Source: Planctomycetota bacterium (GTDB taxonomy: Bacteria > Planctomycetota > Brocadiia > SM23-32). Taken from it: a DNA stretch of 5,027 nt. A program made the position numbers and the translations under genes. The notes below the pieces were generated by a model. It saw nothing but the letters and a program-made list of their open reading frames with translations, ran no database searches and was not told the DNA's origin. Location: assembly GCA_018400625.1 (NCBI GenBank), contig JAGYMJ010000593.1:1-5027 (forward strand), read 5' to 3'. Below are positions 1-5,027 of the stretch, in pieces (positions within the stretch are counted from its first letter, which is position 1; the number at the start of each line of letters is the position of its first letter).

Positions 1-26
1 GCGGCTCGTAGTGCTTAATCATCATC

Positions 27-48
27 CCACCGGCACAGAGCACGGTGG
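27..48. other. Short hairpin at window edge
   Basis: CCACCG (27-32) pairs perfectly with CGGTGG (43-48) around a 10-nt loop. No T-run follows on the + strand and no T-run precedes it that would make a clear terminator on the - strand. It could be part of the end of an upstream gene or of a divergent leader. No function can be assigned. Confidence 0.25.
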
Positions 49-63
49 TGAGAAACGACGCAC

Positions 64-110
64 TTCACTGAATATTTACCGTAAATCTTACAGTTAATAG
101 TTCACTGAAT
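64..110. promoter_or_regulatory. Operator-like palindrome and flanking direct repeat in the leader of the first gene
   Basis: ATTTAC-C-GTAAAT (74-86) is a perfect 6-bp inverted repeat around a single centre base, a layout typical of dimeric repressor sites. It is flanked by two identical copies of TTCACTGAAT (64-73 and 101-110), whose starts lie 37 bp apart. The cluster sits 39-85 bp upstream of the start codon, a sensible place for transcriptional control. No convincing -35/-10 pair was found nearby, so the regulatory role is inferred from symmetry and position only. Confidence 0.3.
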
Positions 111-134
111 GTTTTCCTGATTTTTACAAATAAT

Positions 135-140
135 AAGGAG
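135..140 (+). promoter_or_regulatory. Ribosome binding site that favours the start at 149
   Basis: AAGGAG lies 2 nt before the ATG at 143 and 8 nt before the in-frame ATG at 149. The 8-nt spacing is normal and the 2-nt spacing is too short, so translation most likely starts at 149. The protein then begins MCRGLK. Confidence 0.65.
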
Positions 141-148
141 AAATGGAT

Positions 149-834
149 ATGTGCAGAGGTCTGAAATGTTTTGTTGCTGCAGCTTTGAGTTGTCTGTTGA
201 TTATGATGTCGGCTGTTTCCGGGGAAAGCATACTTGTTCAGGAAGAAGCGGCTGACGCCGTAAATCCGCTTGATATAGGTTCCCGCCTGGAACTGTTTGT
301 TGACGACTTTCTCATCGACACCATGACTGGCAGCGCCGAACGCCGGATGCACCATCCCGTTCCCCGCGAAATCGTGCATACGCTCGAAAAGCCCTGGGAG
401 GGCGATACCAGCGCCTACATCGCGGTGGTGCAGGACGGCGGTTTGATCCGCCTCTACTACAACGCCAGTCCGCGCTTCCGATCTCAAACCCCGGCGGTCA
501 TCGAGAGCCATGACGGCATCACCTTCCGTCGTCGGGATACCGAATTGTGGGGCCGATCCGTTTCGTTGATGAAGATCAGGCGGTTGCCCGGTACAAGGTT
601 TCCTGGGAGGCGACGGTGGAGGGCAAATCGAGGCTCGATTTTTTCACGGGTTTCAGCAAAAGCCCGAAAGTCCTGCCCGATGCGTGGCGCCGGGCCGCAA
701 ACGGCGAGCCGATACCCTTTACTGACCCCGGAATGCACCCGAGCGAAAAGCACCTCTGGCTGAAAACTGTTTTCACCTCCCAGAACCCCTCCTCAAGCGT
801 CCGGCTGCATGAGTTGAAATTGGAGGTGGAATAG
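149..834 (+). pseudogene. Broken secreted propeller-type glycoside-hydrolase-like protein (frame switch, core missing)
   Basis: Seen: from the ATG at 149 the frame gives a signal peptide (basic MCRGLK, hydrophobic core to about residue 22, likely cleavage after G25). It continues with FVDDFLID (50-57), HHPVPRE (68-74), PWEGDTSAY, and ESHDGITF (119-126). After about 548 this frame degenerates into Arg/Ser-rich sequence and stops at 761-763. The +1 frame instead becomes protein-like from about 550 (GPIRFVDEDQ...) to the TAG at 832-834, ending in KTVFTSQNPSSSVRLHELKL, which resembles a beta-sandwich accessory domain. Adding one G to the GGGG run at 549-552 would join the two into about 230 residues. 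Known: proteins with this N-terminus in PVC bacteria are exported five-bladed-propeller (GH32/43-like) proteins, usually well over 400 residues. Most propeller blades are therefore absent, implying an internal deletion besides the frameshift. A sequencing or assembly error cannot be excluded. The substrate is unknown. Confidence 0.6.
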
Positions 835-884
835 AGTGAACAGTATTGGTGTAAAAGGGAAATTTATCAACTTTTATGGCTTTT

Positions 885-942
885 TTGAAGTGAGGTGCCG
901 CGAGGACCGCTTTCACATGTGAACCATGAACTATCACTTCAA
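885..942. repeat. Nested inverted repeats: 9-bp arms enclosing a 12-bp palindrome
   Basis: TTGAAGTGA (885-893) is perfectly complementary to TCACTTCAA (934-942). Between the arms lies the perfect 12-bp palindrome TTCACATGTGAA (912-923). The segment falls after the broken first gene and upstream of a candidate terminator. It could be an operator cluster, a 3'-end structure or a relic of inserted DNA. No open reading frame is supported in 835-1068. Confidence 0.35.
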
Positions 943-963
943 CTTTAACGGTGAATGATTAAA

Positions 964-995
964 TGCGCTTTGCCAAATGCAGTGCGCGATTTTTT
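964..995 (+). terminator. Candidate intrinsic terminator after the first gene
   Basis: A hairpin forms from 964-973 and 979-988: GCGC pairs with GCGC, there is one T-T mismatch, then TTGC pairs with GCAG (one wobble), with a 5-nt loop CAAAT. It is followed directly by A and six T residues (990-995), the standard shape of a rho-independent terminator. It would separate the broken gene ending at 834 from the prepilin-like gene starting at 1069. The mismatch and wobbles keep the confidence moderate. Confidence 0.5.
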
Positions 996-1052
996 GCAAA
1001 AGTTGTGACTATCAACCGGTTTCTTGTGTCGAAATTATCTTAAATTTTTTGT

Positions 1053-1060
1053 AAAGGAGG
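1053..1060 (+). promoter_or_regulatory. Strong ribosome binding site fixing the start at 1069
   Basis: AAAGGAGG ends 8 nt before the ATG at 1069. The same frame is open back to a TTG at 1024, but that codon has no ribosome binding site and would put 15 extra residues in front of the type IV signal. The ATG at 1069 is therefore the start. Confidence 0.8.
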
Positions 1061-1068
1061 AAAATAAG

Positions 1069-2028
1069 ATGTTTAAGAAGAAGAAGGAAGAAGTAAAGAA
1101 GATGAAGGGATTTACGTTAATCGAGTTGCTGGTCGTCATCGCGATCATATCCATTCTTGCAGCGATGCTGATGCCGGCTTTGGGAAGAGCCCGCACGTCG
1201 GCCCACAGGGCCGTTAGCGTCTCTAACCTCCGCCAGATAGGCCTTTCCCTGCAGATGTTTTGCGATGATCATGATGGGTGGGTGCCGATACTCGAAGAAA
1301 ATCCCAGATGGAACAATCACACATGGTCAAGACGCCTGGGGCGGGAGGGGTATATCCCTAACCCCGCAATTTTCTGGGGGCCGGGGCGCGATCACCCGAT
1401 GCAGCATGACGGCGTGCGTTCGGATCCCGCCGGTTGGGATTGGGAGGACGGCGTCGGACAGAGGTCGGGCTGGTTCTACGAAACGGGCTACGGAATGAGT
1501 TACGGAATAACGTATTACGAAAGCCTTTTTTCCAGTCAAGGTCATCGCCAATGGAGGCGACTCCATGATGCCCGTGCCCCCTCACCCTGGTCGCATGTCG
1601 CGTTGTTGGAGAGTGTCGAACGTTCCCTGGTGATGGATCGGGAGGGAGGGGATGCCGGTCACTTCTTTACTGTGGGCCGAAGGGGCAGGGAGGTCGATGC
1701 ACCGGGCCCGGGTTATGCGCTTTTTAACTATGACGGTGGGATCCCGCGCGCTTACCTTGACGGAAGAGCGCACGCCGGATCGGATAACCATCACGCGGAA
1801 GGCGAACTGGGCGATCCGGATCGTCTGGGCTGGGATATGGACAATCCTTACGGCTATTTTCAGGAAGGCCCTTACGGGGGGAACTGGAGCTATACTTCCA
1901 ATAACCATTCCAGATATTATACCCCTTATCATGAATGGTGGCGTCAGGGGGCCGGATCGGAAAGATACGATCCCCCTCATGAATGTCCCATGCCGACGGG
2001 CCCGCCGCGGTACTCTCTGGTGGAATAA
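1069..2028 (+). CDS. Prepilin-type N-terminal methylation-motif protein (pseudopilin-like, degenerate H-X9-DG)
   Basis: This 319-residue protein opens with a Lys-rich stretch (residues 3-13) and a textbook class III signal: K-G14 before F15, then [19 protein letters not shown], with Glu at mature position +5 (E19). Known: prepilin peptidase cleaves such leaders after Gly and methylates the new N-terminus, and the hydrophobic helix anchors or assembles the protein in type II secretion/type IV pilus-like machinery. The following segment ([20 protein letters not shown]) matches the conserved region of PVC prepilin-like proteins. Near the C-terminus [15 protein letters not shown] lines up with the prepilin-associated H-X9-DG motif, but Tyr221 replaces His; the DG pair is 231-232. 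About 87 residues rich in Tyr, Trp, Gly and His follow, a long tail for this family. No assembly genes are nearby. PVC genomes carry many such orphan copies beside exported enzymes, so the exact role is open. It looks intact. Confidence 0.88.
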   Translation: MFKKKKEEVKKMKGFTLIELLVVIAIISILAAMLMPALGRARTSAHRAVSVSNLRQIGLSLQMFCDDHDGWVPILEENPRWNNHTWSRRLGREGYIPNPAIFWGPGRDHPMQHDGVRSDPAGWDWEDGVGQRSGWFYETGYGMSYGITYYESLFSSQGHRQWRRLHDARAPSPWSHVALLESVERSLVMDREGGDAGHFFTVGRRGREVDAPGPGYALFNYDGGIPRAYLDGRAHAGSDNHHAEGELGDPDRLGWDMDNPYGYFQEGPYGGNWSYTSNNHSRYYTPYHEWWRQGAGSERYDPPHECPMPTGPPRYSLVE

Positions 2029-2049
2029 CCGCTGACACGGAGTCGGTGG
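2029..2049 (+). other. Hairpin immediately after the prepilin-like gene
   Basis: CCGCTGAC (2029-2036) can pair with GTCGGTGG (2042-2049) over 8 bp with two G-T wobbles and a 5-nt loop, starting right behind the stop codon. No T-run follows, so it is not a standard terminator; it could protect the 3' end of the mRNA. The 9-mer GGTGGAATA also occurs twice here (2019-2027 and 2045-2053), perhaps a small local duplication. Confidence 0.25.
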
Positions 2050-2161
2050 AATACCGGGTGGTAAAATTAGTGGCGCTAAAAGACTACAGGCTTCTTCGGC
2101 CTGGTCCAATAGCCGCTCTTACGGATTTGAAGTTCGCATGAAAAGCAGGTGTTTTCAATCC

Positions 2162-2188
2162 GGCTGCCGGGAGGGCGGCCATAGGTTT
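2162..2188 (+). terminator. GC-rich hairpin, possible terminator of the prepilin-like gene
   Basis: GGCTGCC (2162-2168) pairs with GGCGGCC (2174-2180) over 7 bp with one wobble, around the loop GGGAG. The T-run is weak and offset (ATAGGTTT), so termination is plausible but not certain. The position supports the call: about 135 bp after the upstream stop codon and just before a promoter-like pair at 2205. Confidence 0.4.
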
Positions 2189-2204
2189 AAATTCGGATTT
2201 TATT

Positions 2205-2233
2205 TTGACAATATGAGGAAGTTCTGGTACCCT
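2205..2233 (+). promoter_or_regulatory. Sigma70-like promoter in front of the second prepilin remnant
   Basis: TTGACA (2205-2210) is a perfect -35 consensus. Exactly 17 bp later comes TACCCT (2228-2233), a poor -10 hexamer preceded by TGG (2225-2227), which would count as an extended -10 TGn element. A better-looking TATAAA at 2233-2238 is 22 bp from the -35, too far for a normal spacer. Transcription would begin around 2241 and run into the truncated gene that follows, so the promoter may be left over from the intact ancestor. Confidence 0.45.
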
Positions 2234-2245
2234 ATAAAGTGTTAA

Positions 2246-2623
2246 GTTCTAAATAATCGAGAAGCATTCAATGAGTCATCTTCATCGTATTACAGGGGAT
2301 TGGGCCACAGCAACTCAGCCATCCCGGCCAAGCGGACAAGTTTTTCGAATGATTATCGGCAGCCCAGGTTTACAAATCTTGTCGAAGGCGGCAGGGAAGC
2401 TTTGTGGCTCAAGGATATTGAGGGCCGATGGTGGTGGTGGACCTGGGATAATTATCTGAATACCGGTAACCCTCGGGTAAACAATGTGGTAAAGCATAAC
2501 GATGGTGCAAATGGACTGTTTTTTTCCGGGGTGGTCGAGTGGTACGAACGCGAAGAATGGCTCAACGATGTGAGCGGTAATATGTGGGATCGAAAAAGAA
2601 GTCCGATTGGTTTCTTTGAGTAA
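2246..2623 (+). pseudogene. C-terminal remnant of a second prepilin-like H-X9-DG protein
   Basis: Seen: one frame is open from 2246 (just after a TAA at 2243-2245) to the TAA at 2621-2623. Near its end it reads HNDGANGLFFSGVVEWYERE and later MWDRKRSP. This is the C-terminal region of the PVC prepilin-associated H-X9-DG domain, with the spacing kept (His encoded at 2495) but Asp replaced by Ser (H-X9-SG). There is no prepilin leader or hydrophobic N-terminal helix, and no ATG with a ribosome binding site; the earliest usable codon is a TTG at 2300. A run of four Trp codons (2429-2440) is notable. Inference: a deletion joined the old promoter and leader to the 3' part of the gene. A short new protein starting at 2300 (107 residues) is possible but unlikely to be exported. 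The ATG at 2271 opens another frame with no family resemblance. Confidence 0.65.
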
Positions 2624-2675
2624 TGAGCAGCTGAGCCTGAGGCAAAATTCTCAAAAATTCCCAGTATGTTGCAGA

Positions 2676-2702
2676 CTATATGTCTTATAAATCCTATATG
2701 TC
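2676..2702. repeat. 9-bp direct repeat CTATATGTC x2 upstream of the DUF4838 gene
   Basis: CTATATGTC occurs at 2676-2684 and 2694-2702, with starts 18 bp apart, and the bases after each copy are also similar (TTATAAATC versus ATATGTTTT). The pair lies 74-100 bp before the DUF4838 start codon in AT-rich sequence. The spacing is compatible with a tandem regulator site; no clear promoter hexamers could be matched to it. Confidence 0.3.
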
Positions 2703-2729
2703 ATATGTTTTGCGTAATTAGGGAGAATT

Positions 2730-2770
2730 GTTTAAAAGTATCGACTGAAAATTTTTAAACTTTAAGGAGG
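2730..2770 (+). promoter_or_regulatory. Leader hairpin next to a strong ribosome binding site
   Basis: GTTTAAAA (2730-2737) is perfectly complementary to TTTTAAAC (2753-2760) with a 15-nt loop. The strong Shine-Dalgarno AAGGAGG (2764-2770) begins 3 nt after the second arm and ends 5 nt before the ATG at 2776. This fixes the start: the alternative in-frame ATG at 2788 would be 17 nt away. The stem is AT-rich and weak and does not cover the binding site, so any control of translation is speculative. Confidence 0.5.
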
Positions 2771-2775
2771 TAAGC

Positions 2776-4728
2776 ATGTGTAAAATAATGGGTTACAGTT
2801 CAGGTAAAGTTTCGGTACTTTTGACGATGTGTATCGTTGCTTTTTATGGATGCATGAATAATGAAAATGATGTCGTGGCTGATGCCGAAGTACCGGAGAA
2901 AAAAATGCTCGTTTTGGTGGAGAACGGGGAAAGTCTGGCCCCTATAGTTATTGCCGAAGAGGCCACACCGAAAACGCAGAGGGCGGGGGAAGAACTTGCC
3001 GATTATATGGAAAGAATTACCGGCGCCCGGCCGGAAATCTTTACAGGTATGCCGCCCGCCGTGCCGGAAAAAGCCATCTGGGTCGGCTATCAGGCGCATC
3101 TGGATGAATTGTTTCCACAGACGGATTTGAATTTAGAATATCCGGAAGAAATTTTGATCGCGGCCAATGAAAACCATCTTGTCATTGCCGGTCGCGACCG
3201 GTGGGATGGTGAAGACCCTGCAACCCAAAATGAGTTTGGAACGGTCAATGCCGTTTACACCTTCCTTCAGGATTATCTCGATGTGAGATGGCTCTGGCCG
3301 GGCGAGGTCGGGACGGATATCATCGAGAAGGAGACAATAGCCTTTGAACCGTTCGAGTACAGGTATCATCCTCAAATCCGCTCCCGAAGGGGCATCTTGA
3401 GGATGTCGGCTACAGAAGGGGGCTATTCACAAAGCCCCGAATTTACACGCAAACAGCGTTTGCAACTGGATTCACTGACGGCAGGGGGGGGACATGCCTT
3501 TGGTGATTGGTGGGAAAGGTTCCATGAGGACCATCCCGAGTTCTTTGCGCTCCAGCCGGACGGTACGCGCAGCGGCTATCCCAGTCCCGGGAACGCGAAG
3601 CTTTGCCAGACCAATCCGGATGTTTGGGACCAATGGATGAAAGATGTCAAGGATCAACTGAGCAGAAACCCGCAGCAGGTCGTGTTTAACGCTTCGCCGA
3701 ATGATAGCTGGGCGAGTGGACACTGCATCTGTGATGACTGCCGTGAGTGGGATCACCCGGATGCCGAGCTCCGTCGTTTCGGATGGGAGGGGGTGAGTCA
3801 GGATTATTATGCCCTTTCCGACCGGCATGTCACCTTTGCCAATACACTTGCTCGTAAACTGCGGCAAGAATATCCCGATGAGGAATATTATGTCCTTATG
3901 ATGGCCTACGGTCATTCGCGCCCCGTTCCTATAGAGGCGGTTCCGGATGATAATGTGATAATATCCAGCGTGGCCAATTTCATCTTCCGTCCTGATAACG
4001 CGGACAGGGGTTCACCGAATGATACACCTCACAGGGTGCAGTTCTCCGGGTGGGGCGATGTTGCCAACCATCTTTTCTGGCGCCCCAACACCGGTAATCC
4101 TTACGGATGGCGCCGCGGAGACCCCGGCATTGCCTATTACTTCGACCAGACGATTGAAGATTTTAGGTTTATAGCAGAAAATAATTGTATCGGGATATTT
4201 ATTGACACTGTTTGGGAGCATTATTCTACGCATGCTCCGCTCTATTACGTGATGGCACAGATGGCGTGGAACCCGTATGTTGACGGCCATGAAGTGCTGC
4301 AGGATTTCTATCGCCGTGGATTTGGGAACGCCGCCGGTGAAATCGAGGCTTACTGGAATTATTTTGCGGAAAATATCGATAATCATGGTACCACGGAATA
4401 TTATAACCAAGCCTATGATTTCCTGGACAGAGCCCAGGAAGCGGTCGAAGACGAGCCGGAAATATACACGGAAAGGATAGATTTCCTCCGCATCGGGCTC
4501 GATTATTTGCGGTATCTGGCCGAGGCGCGTGAACACATGAACCGTTTTAAGGAGAGCGATGAACAGGATACGGCGGCCGCCGACGCCGCCCGGGAGCTGT
4601 GGCTTGAAAAAATAAAACCGCTGGCGCAGGATGAAAAATACCCATCGGCCATAAATTGGGGGCCGATACGACCGGGACACGGACGCGTTGGCGGAACCTA
4701 TCCGGAAGACCTCCGTCGCAAGTGGTAG
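2776..4728 (+). CDS. DUF4838 lipoprotein with GH67-N-like domain
   Basis: A complete 650-residue exported protein. Residues 11-25 form a hydrophobic signal ending AFYG-C26, a loose lipobox, so it is probably a lipoprotein. Residues about 40-190 resemble the alpha-glucuronidase/hexosaminidase N-terminal domain: LADYMERITGARPE (74-87), AIWVGY (100-105), GTVNAVYTFLQDYLDVRWLWPGE (155-177). DUF4838 follows from about residue 200: HPEFFAL (253-259), CQTNPDVW, NASPNDSW (305-312), a tight cysteine cluster HCICDDC (316-322) that could bind metal or form disulfides, and DTVWEHYSTHAPLYY from residue 477. The C-terminal ~120 residues are mostly helical. Known: DUF4838 proteins occur with polysaccharide-degradation genes and are thought to have a TIM-barrel fold, but their reaction is not established, so a glycoside-hydrolase role is an inference. 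A run of eight G (3484-3491) lies inside the gene. It is followed 59 bp later by a paralogue with no terminator between, suggesting one operon. Confidence 0.9.
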   Translation: MCKIMGYSSGKVSVLLTMCIVAFYGCMNNENDVVADAEVPEKKMLVLVENGESLAPIVIAEEATPKTQRAGEELADYMERITGARPEIFTGMPPAVPEKAIWVGYQAHLDELFPQTDLNLEYPEEILIAANENHLVIAGRDRWDGEDPATQNEFGTVNAVYTFLQDYLDVRWLWPGEVGTDIIEKETIAFEPFEYRYHPQIRSRRGILRMSATEGGYSQSPEFTRKQRLQLDSLTAGGGHAFGDWWERFHEDHPEFFALQPDGTRSGYPSPGNAKLCQTNPDVWDQWMKDVKDQLSRNPQQVVFNASPNDSWASGHCICDDCREWDHPDAELRRFGWEGVSQDYYALSDRHVTFANTLARKLRQEYPDEEYYVLMMAYGHSRPVPIEAVPDDNVIISSVANFIFRPDNADRGSPNDTPHRVQFSGWGDVANHLFWRPNTGNPYGWRRGDPGIAYYFDQTIEDFRFIAENNCIGIFIDTVWEHYSTHAPLYYVMAQMAWNPYVDGHEVLQDFYRRGFGNAAGEIEAYWNYFAENIDNHGTTEYYNQAYDFLDRAQEAVEDEPEIYTERIDFLRIGLDYLRYLAEAREHMNRFKESDEQDTAAADAARELWLEKIKPLAQDEKYPSAINWGPIRPGHGRVGGTYPEDLRRKW

Positions 4729-4776
4729 CAATTATTAGAACTTATTCGCGGATTATCATGCGTTTCCCTTTATTGC

Positions 4777-4782
4777 AAGGAG
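4777..4782 (+). promoter_or_regulatory. Ribosome binding site of the second DUF4838-like gene
   Basis: AAGGAG ends 5 nt before the ATG at 4788 and 8 nt before the adjacent in-frame ATG at 4791. Either can serve and the proteins differ by one Met. The first is used here. Confidence 0.6.
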
Positions 4783-4787
4783 ATTAA

Positions 4788-5027
4788 ATGATGTTTGATA
4801 AAATTCGTCAATCGATGGTGTCGTTCGTGGTGATGTTTGCTGTGGTGATCTGTGCGGTACTATGCTTTCTCAAAACTCCATCTGCGGATGCTGAGGAACT
4901 GGTGCTGGTGGAAGATGGCGTCAGCCGGGCGCCGATCGTCATCTTTGAGGACGCTCCGCCGCTGACCCGCCAGGCGGCCGATGAACTGGCCTATTACATC
5001 GAAAAGACCTCGGGCGCCCGGCCCGAG
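4788..5027 (+). CDS. Second DUF4838/GH67-N-like exported protein, 3' end outside the window
   Basis: Eighty codons are present and the frame is open to the last base. A typical signal peptide is visible: basic N-terminus (K5, R7), hydrophobic core at about residues 11-28, and a signal peptidase I site ADA (33-35) before EE. From residue 37 the sequence ELVLVEDGVSRAPIVIFEDA continues to the GARPE at the edge and aligns without gaps to residues 44-87 of the upstream DUF4838 protein. By hand count 27 of 44 positions are identical, so the two genes are tandem paralogues. Unlike its neighbour it has no lipobox Cys at the cleavage point, so it is probably released into the periplasm or outside. The 59-bp gap and lack of a terminator suggest co-transcription. 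The catalytic part is not in view, so full DUF4838 membership is inferred from the N-terminal domain alone. Confidence 0.8.
   Translation, partial: MMFDKIRQSMVSFVVMFAVVICAVLCFLKTPSADAEELVLVEDGVSRAPIVIFEDAPPLTRQAADELAYYIEKTSGARPE

Noticed and set aside
1..64. Minus-strand reading ending at the window start with SFLTTVLCAG then MMIKHYEP (ATG at 25-23)
   Set aside because: It looks somewhat protein-like, but only a few codons are in the window, there is no good ribosome binding site before the ATG pair, and the frame meets a stop shortly upstream. It cannot be called as a gene without sequence to the left.
2..97. Plus-strand open stretch ending in TAA at 95-97, possible 3' end of an upstream gene
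   Set aside because: Thirty-one codons of low-complexity basic sequence with no recognisable family; it also runs across the operator-like palindrome at 74-86.
65..511. 148-codon minus-strand open frame
   Set aside because: It is antisense to the signal-peptide and propeller part of the first gene and shows no family resemblance; the long open frame follows from the coding strand's composition.
2087..2103. CAGGC...GCCTG hairpin
   Set aside because: Five base pairs with a 7-nt loop and no T-run; too weak to call a terminator.
1582..2109. 175-codon minus-strand open frame
   Set aside because: It lies antisense to the prepilin-like gene, is rich in Arg, Pro and Ile, and has no recognisable domain or start signal.
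2036..2245. Open stretch in the same frame as the second prepilin remnant, including an ATG at 2138
   Set aside because: One TAA (2243-2245) separates it from the remnant. It includes a strong GC hairpin and the -35/-10 pair, and its translation has no prepilin leader, so it is better read as non-coding spacer.
2271..2459. 62-codon ATG frame just after the promoter at 2205
   Set aside because: No ribosome binding site of quality precedes it, the product has no resemblance to any family, and the overlapping frame carries the H-X9-SG motif.
4012..4731. 239-codon minus-strand open frame
   Set aside because: It mirrors the C-terminal part of the DUF4838 gene, whose frame is clearly coding; the antisense product has no family features.

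Overview
The window looks like a piece of a PVC-group chromosome, most likely Lentisphaerota/Kiritimatiellota-like and less likely Planctomycetota. The basis is a combination of family types that those phyla carry in large numbers: a prepilin-type N-terminal methylation-motif protein with an H-X9-DG-like region, large exported DUF4838/GH67-N-like proteins in tandem, and a fragment of a secreted beta-propeller ('VDD.LID ... HHPVPRE ... PWEG.TSAY') protein. All genes with support lie on the + strand. No RNA genes, transposase, CRISPR array or replication origin is visible.

Layout. (1) 1-148: leader region with a short hairpin, a 13-bp palindrome and a 10-bp direct repeat. (2) 149-834: a broken secreted-protein gene. 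It carries a signal peptide and the first part of a propeller-like domain, then switches frame in a GGGG run at 549-552 into a C-terminal beta-sandwich-like segment. (3) 835-1068: intergenic region with a 9-bp inverted repeat enclosing a 12-bp palindrome, then a good candidate intrinsic terminator (964-995). (4) 1069-2028: intact prepilin-like (pseudopilin) gene. (5) 2029-2245: hairpins, of which 2162-2180 may be a terminator, followed by a sigma70-like promoter. (6) 2246-2623: a C-terminal remnant of a second prepilin-like gene, with an H-X9-SG version of the H-X9-DG motif and no start or type IV signal. (7) 2624-2775: AT-rich leader with a 9-bp direct repeat and an 8-bp hairpin just before a strong ribosome binding site. 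(8) 2776-4728: a 650-residue DUF4838 lipoprotein. (9) 4788-5027: the start of a second DUF4838-like paralogue that runs off the window; it is about 61% identical to the first over 44 aligned residues (counted by hand).

Functional picture (inference): this is an accessory glycan-related locus of exported proteins. The two DUF4838 genes are probably co-transcribed (59-bp gap, no terminator seen) and arose by tandem duplication. One appears to be lipid-anchored and the other released by signal peptidase I. Two of the five genes are broken, so the locus seems to be under duplication and decay, or alternatively has assembly errors at two places. I saw no convincing new system; the most notable points are the two gene remnants, the divergent anchoring of the tandem paralogues, and the symmetric elements in the leaders.
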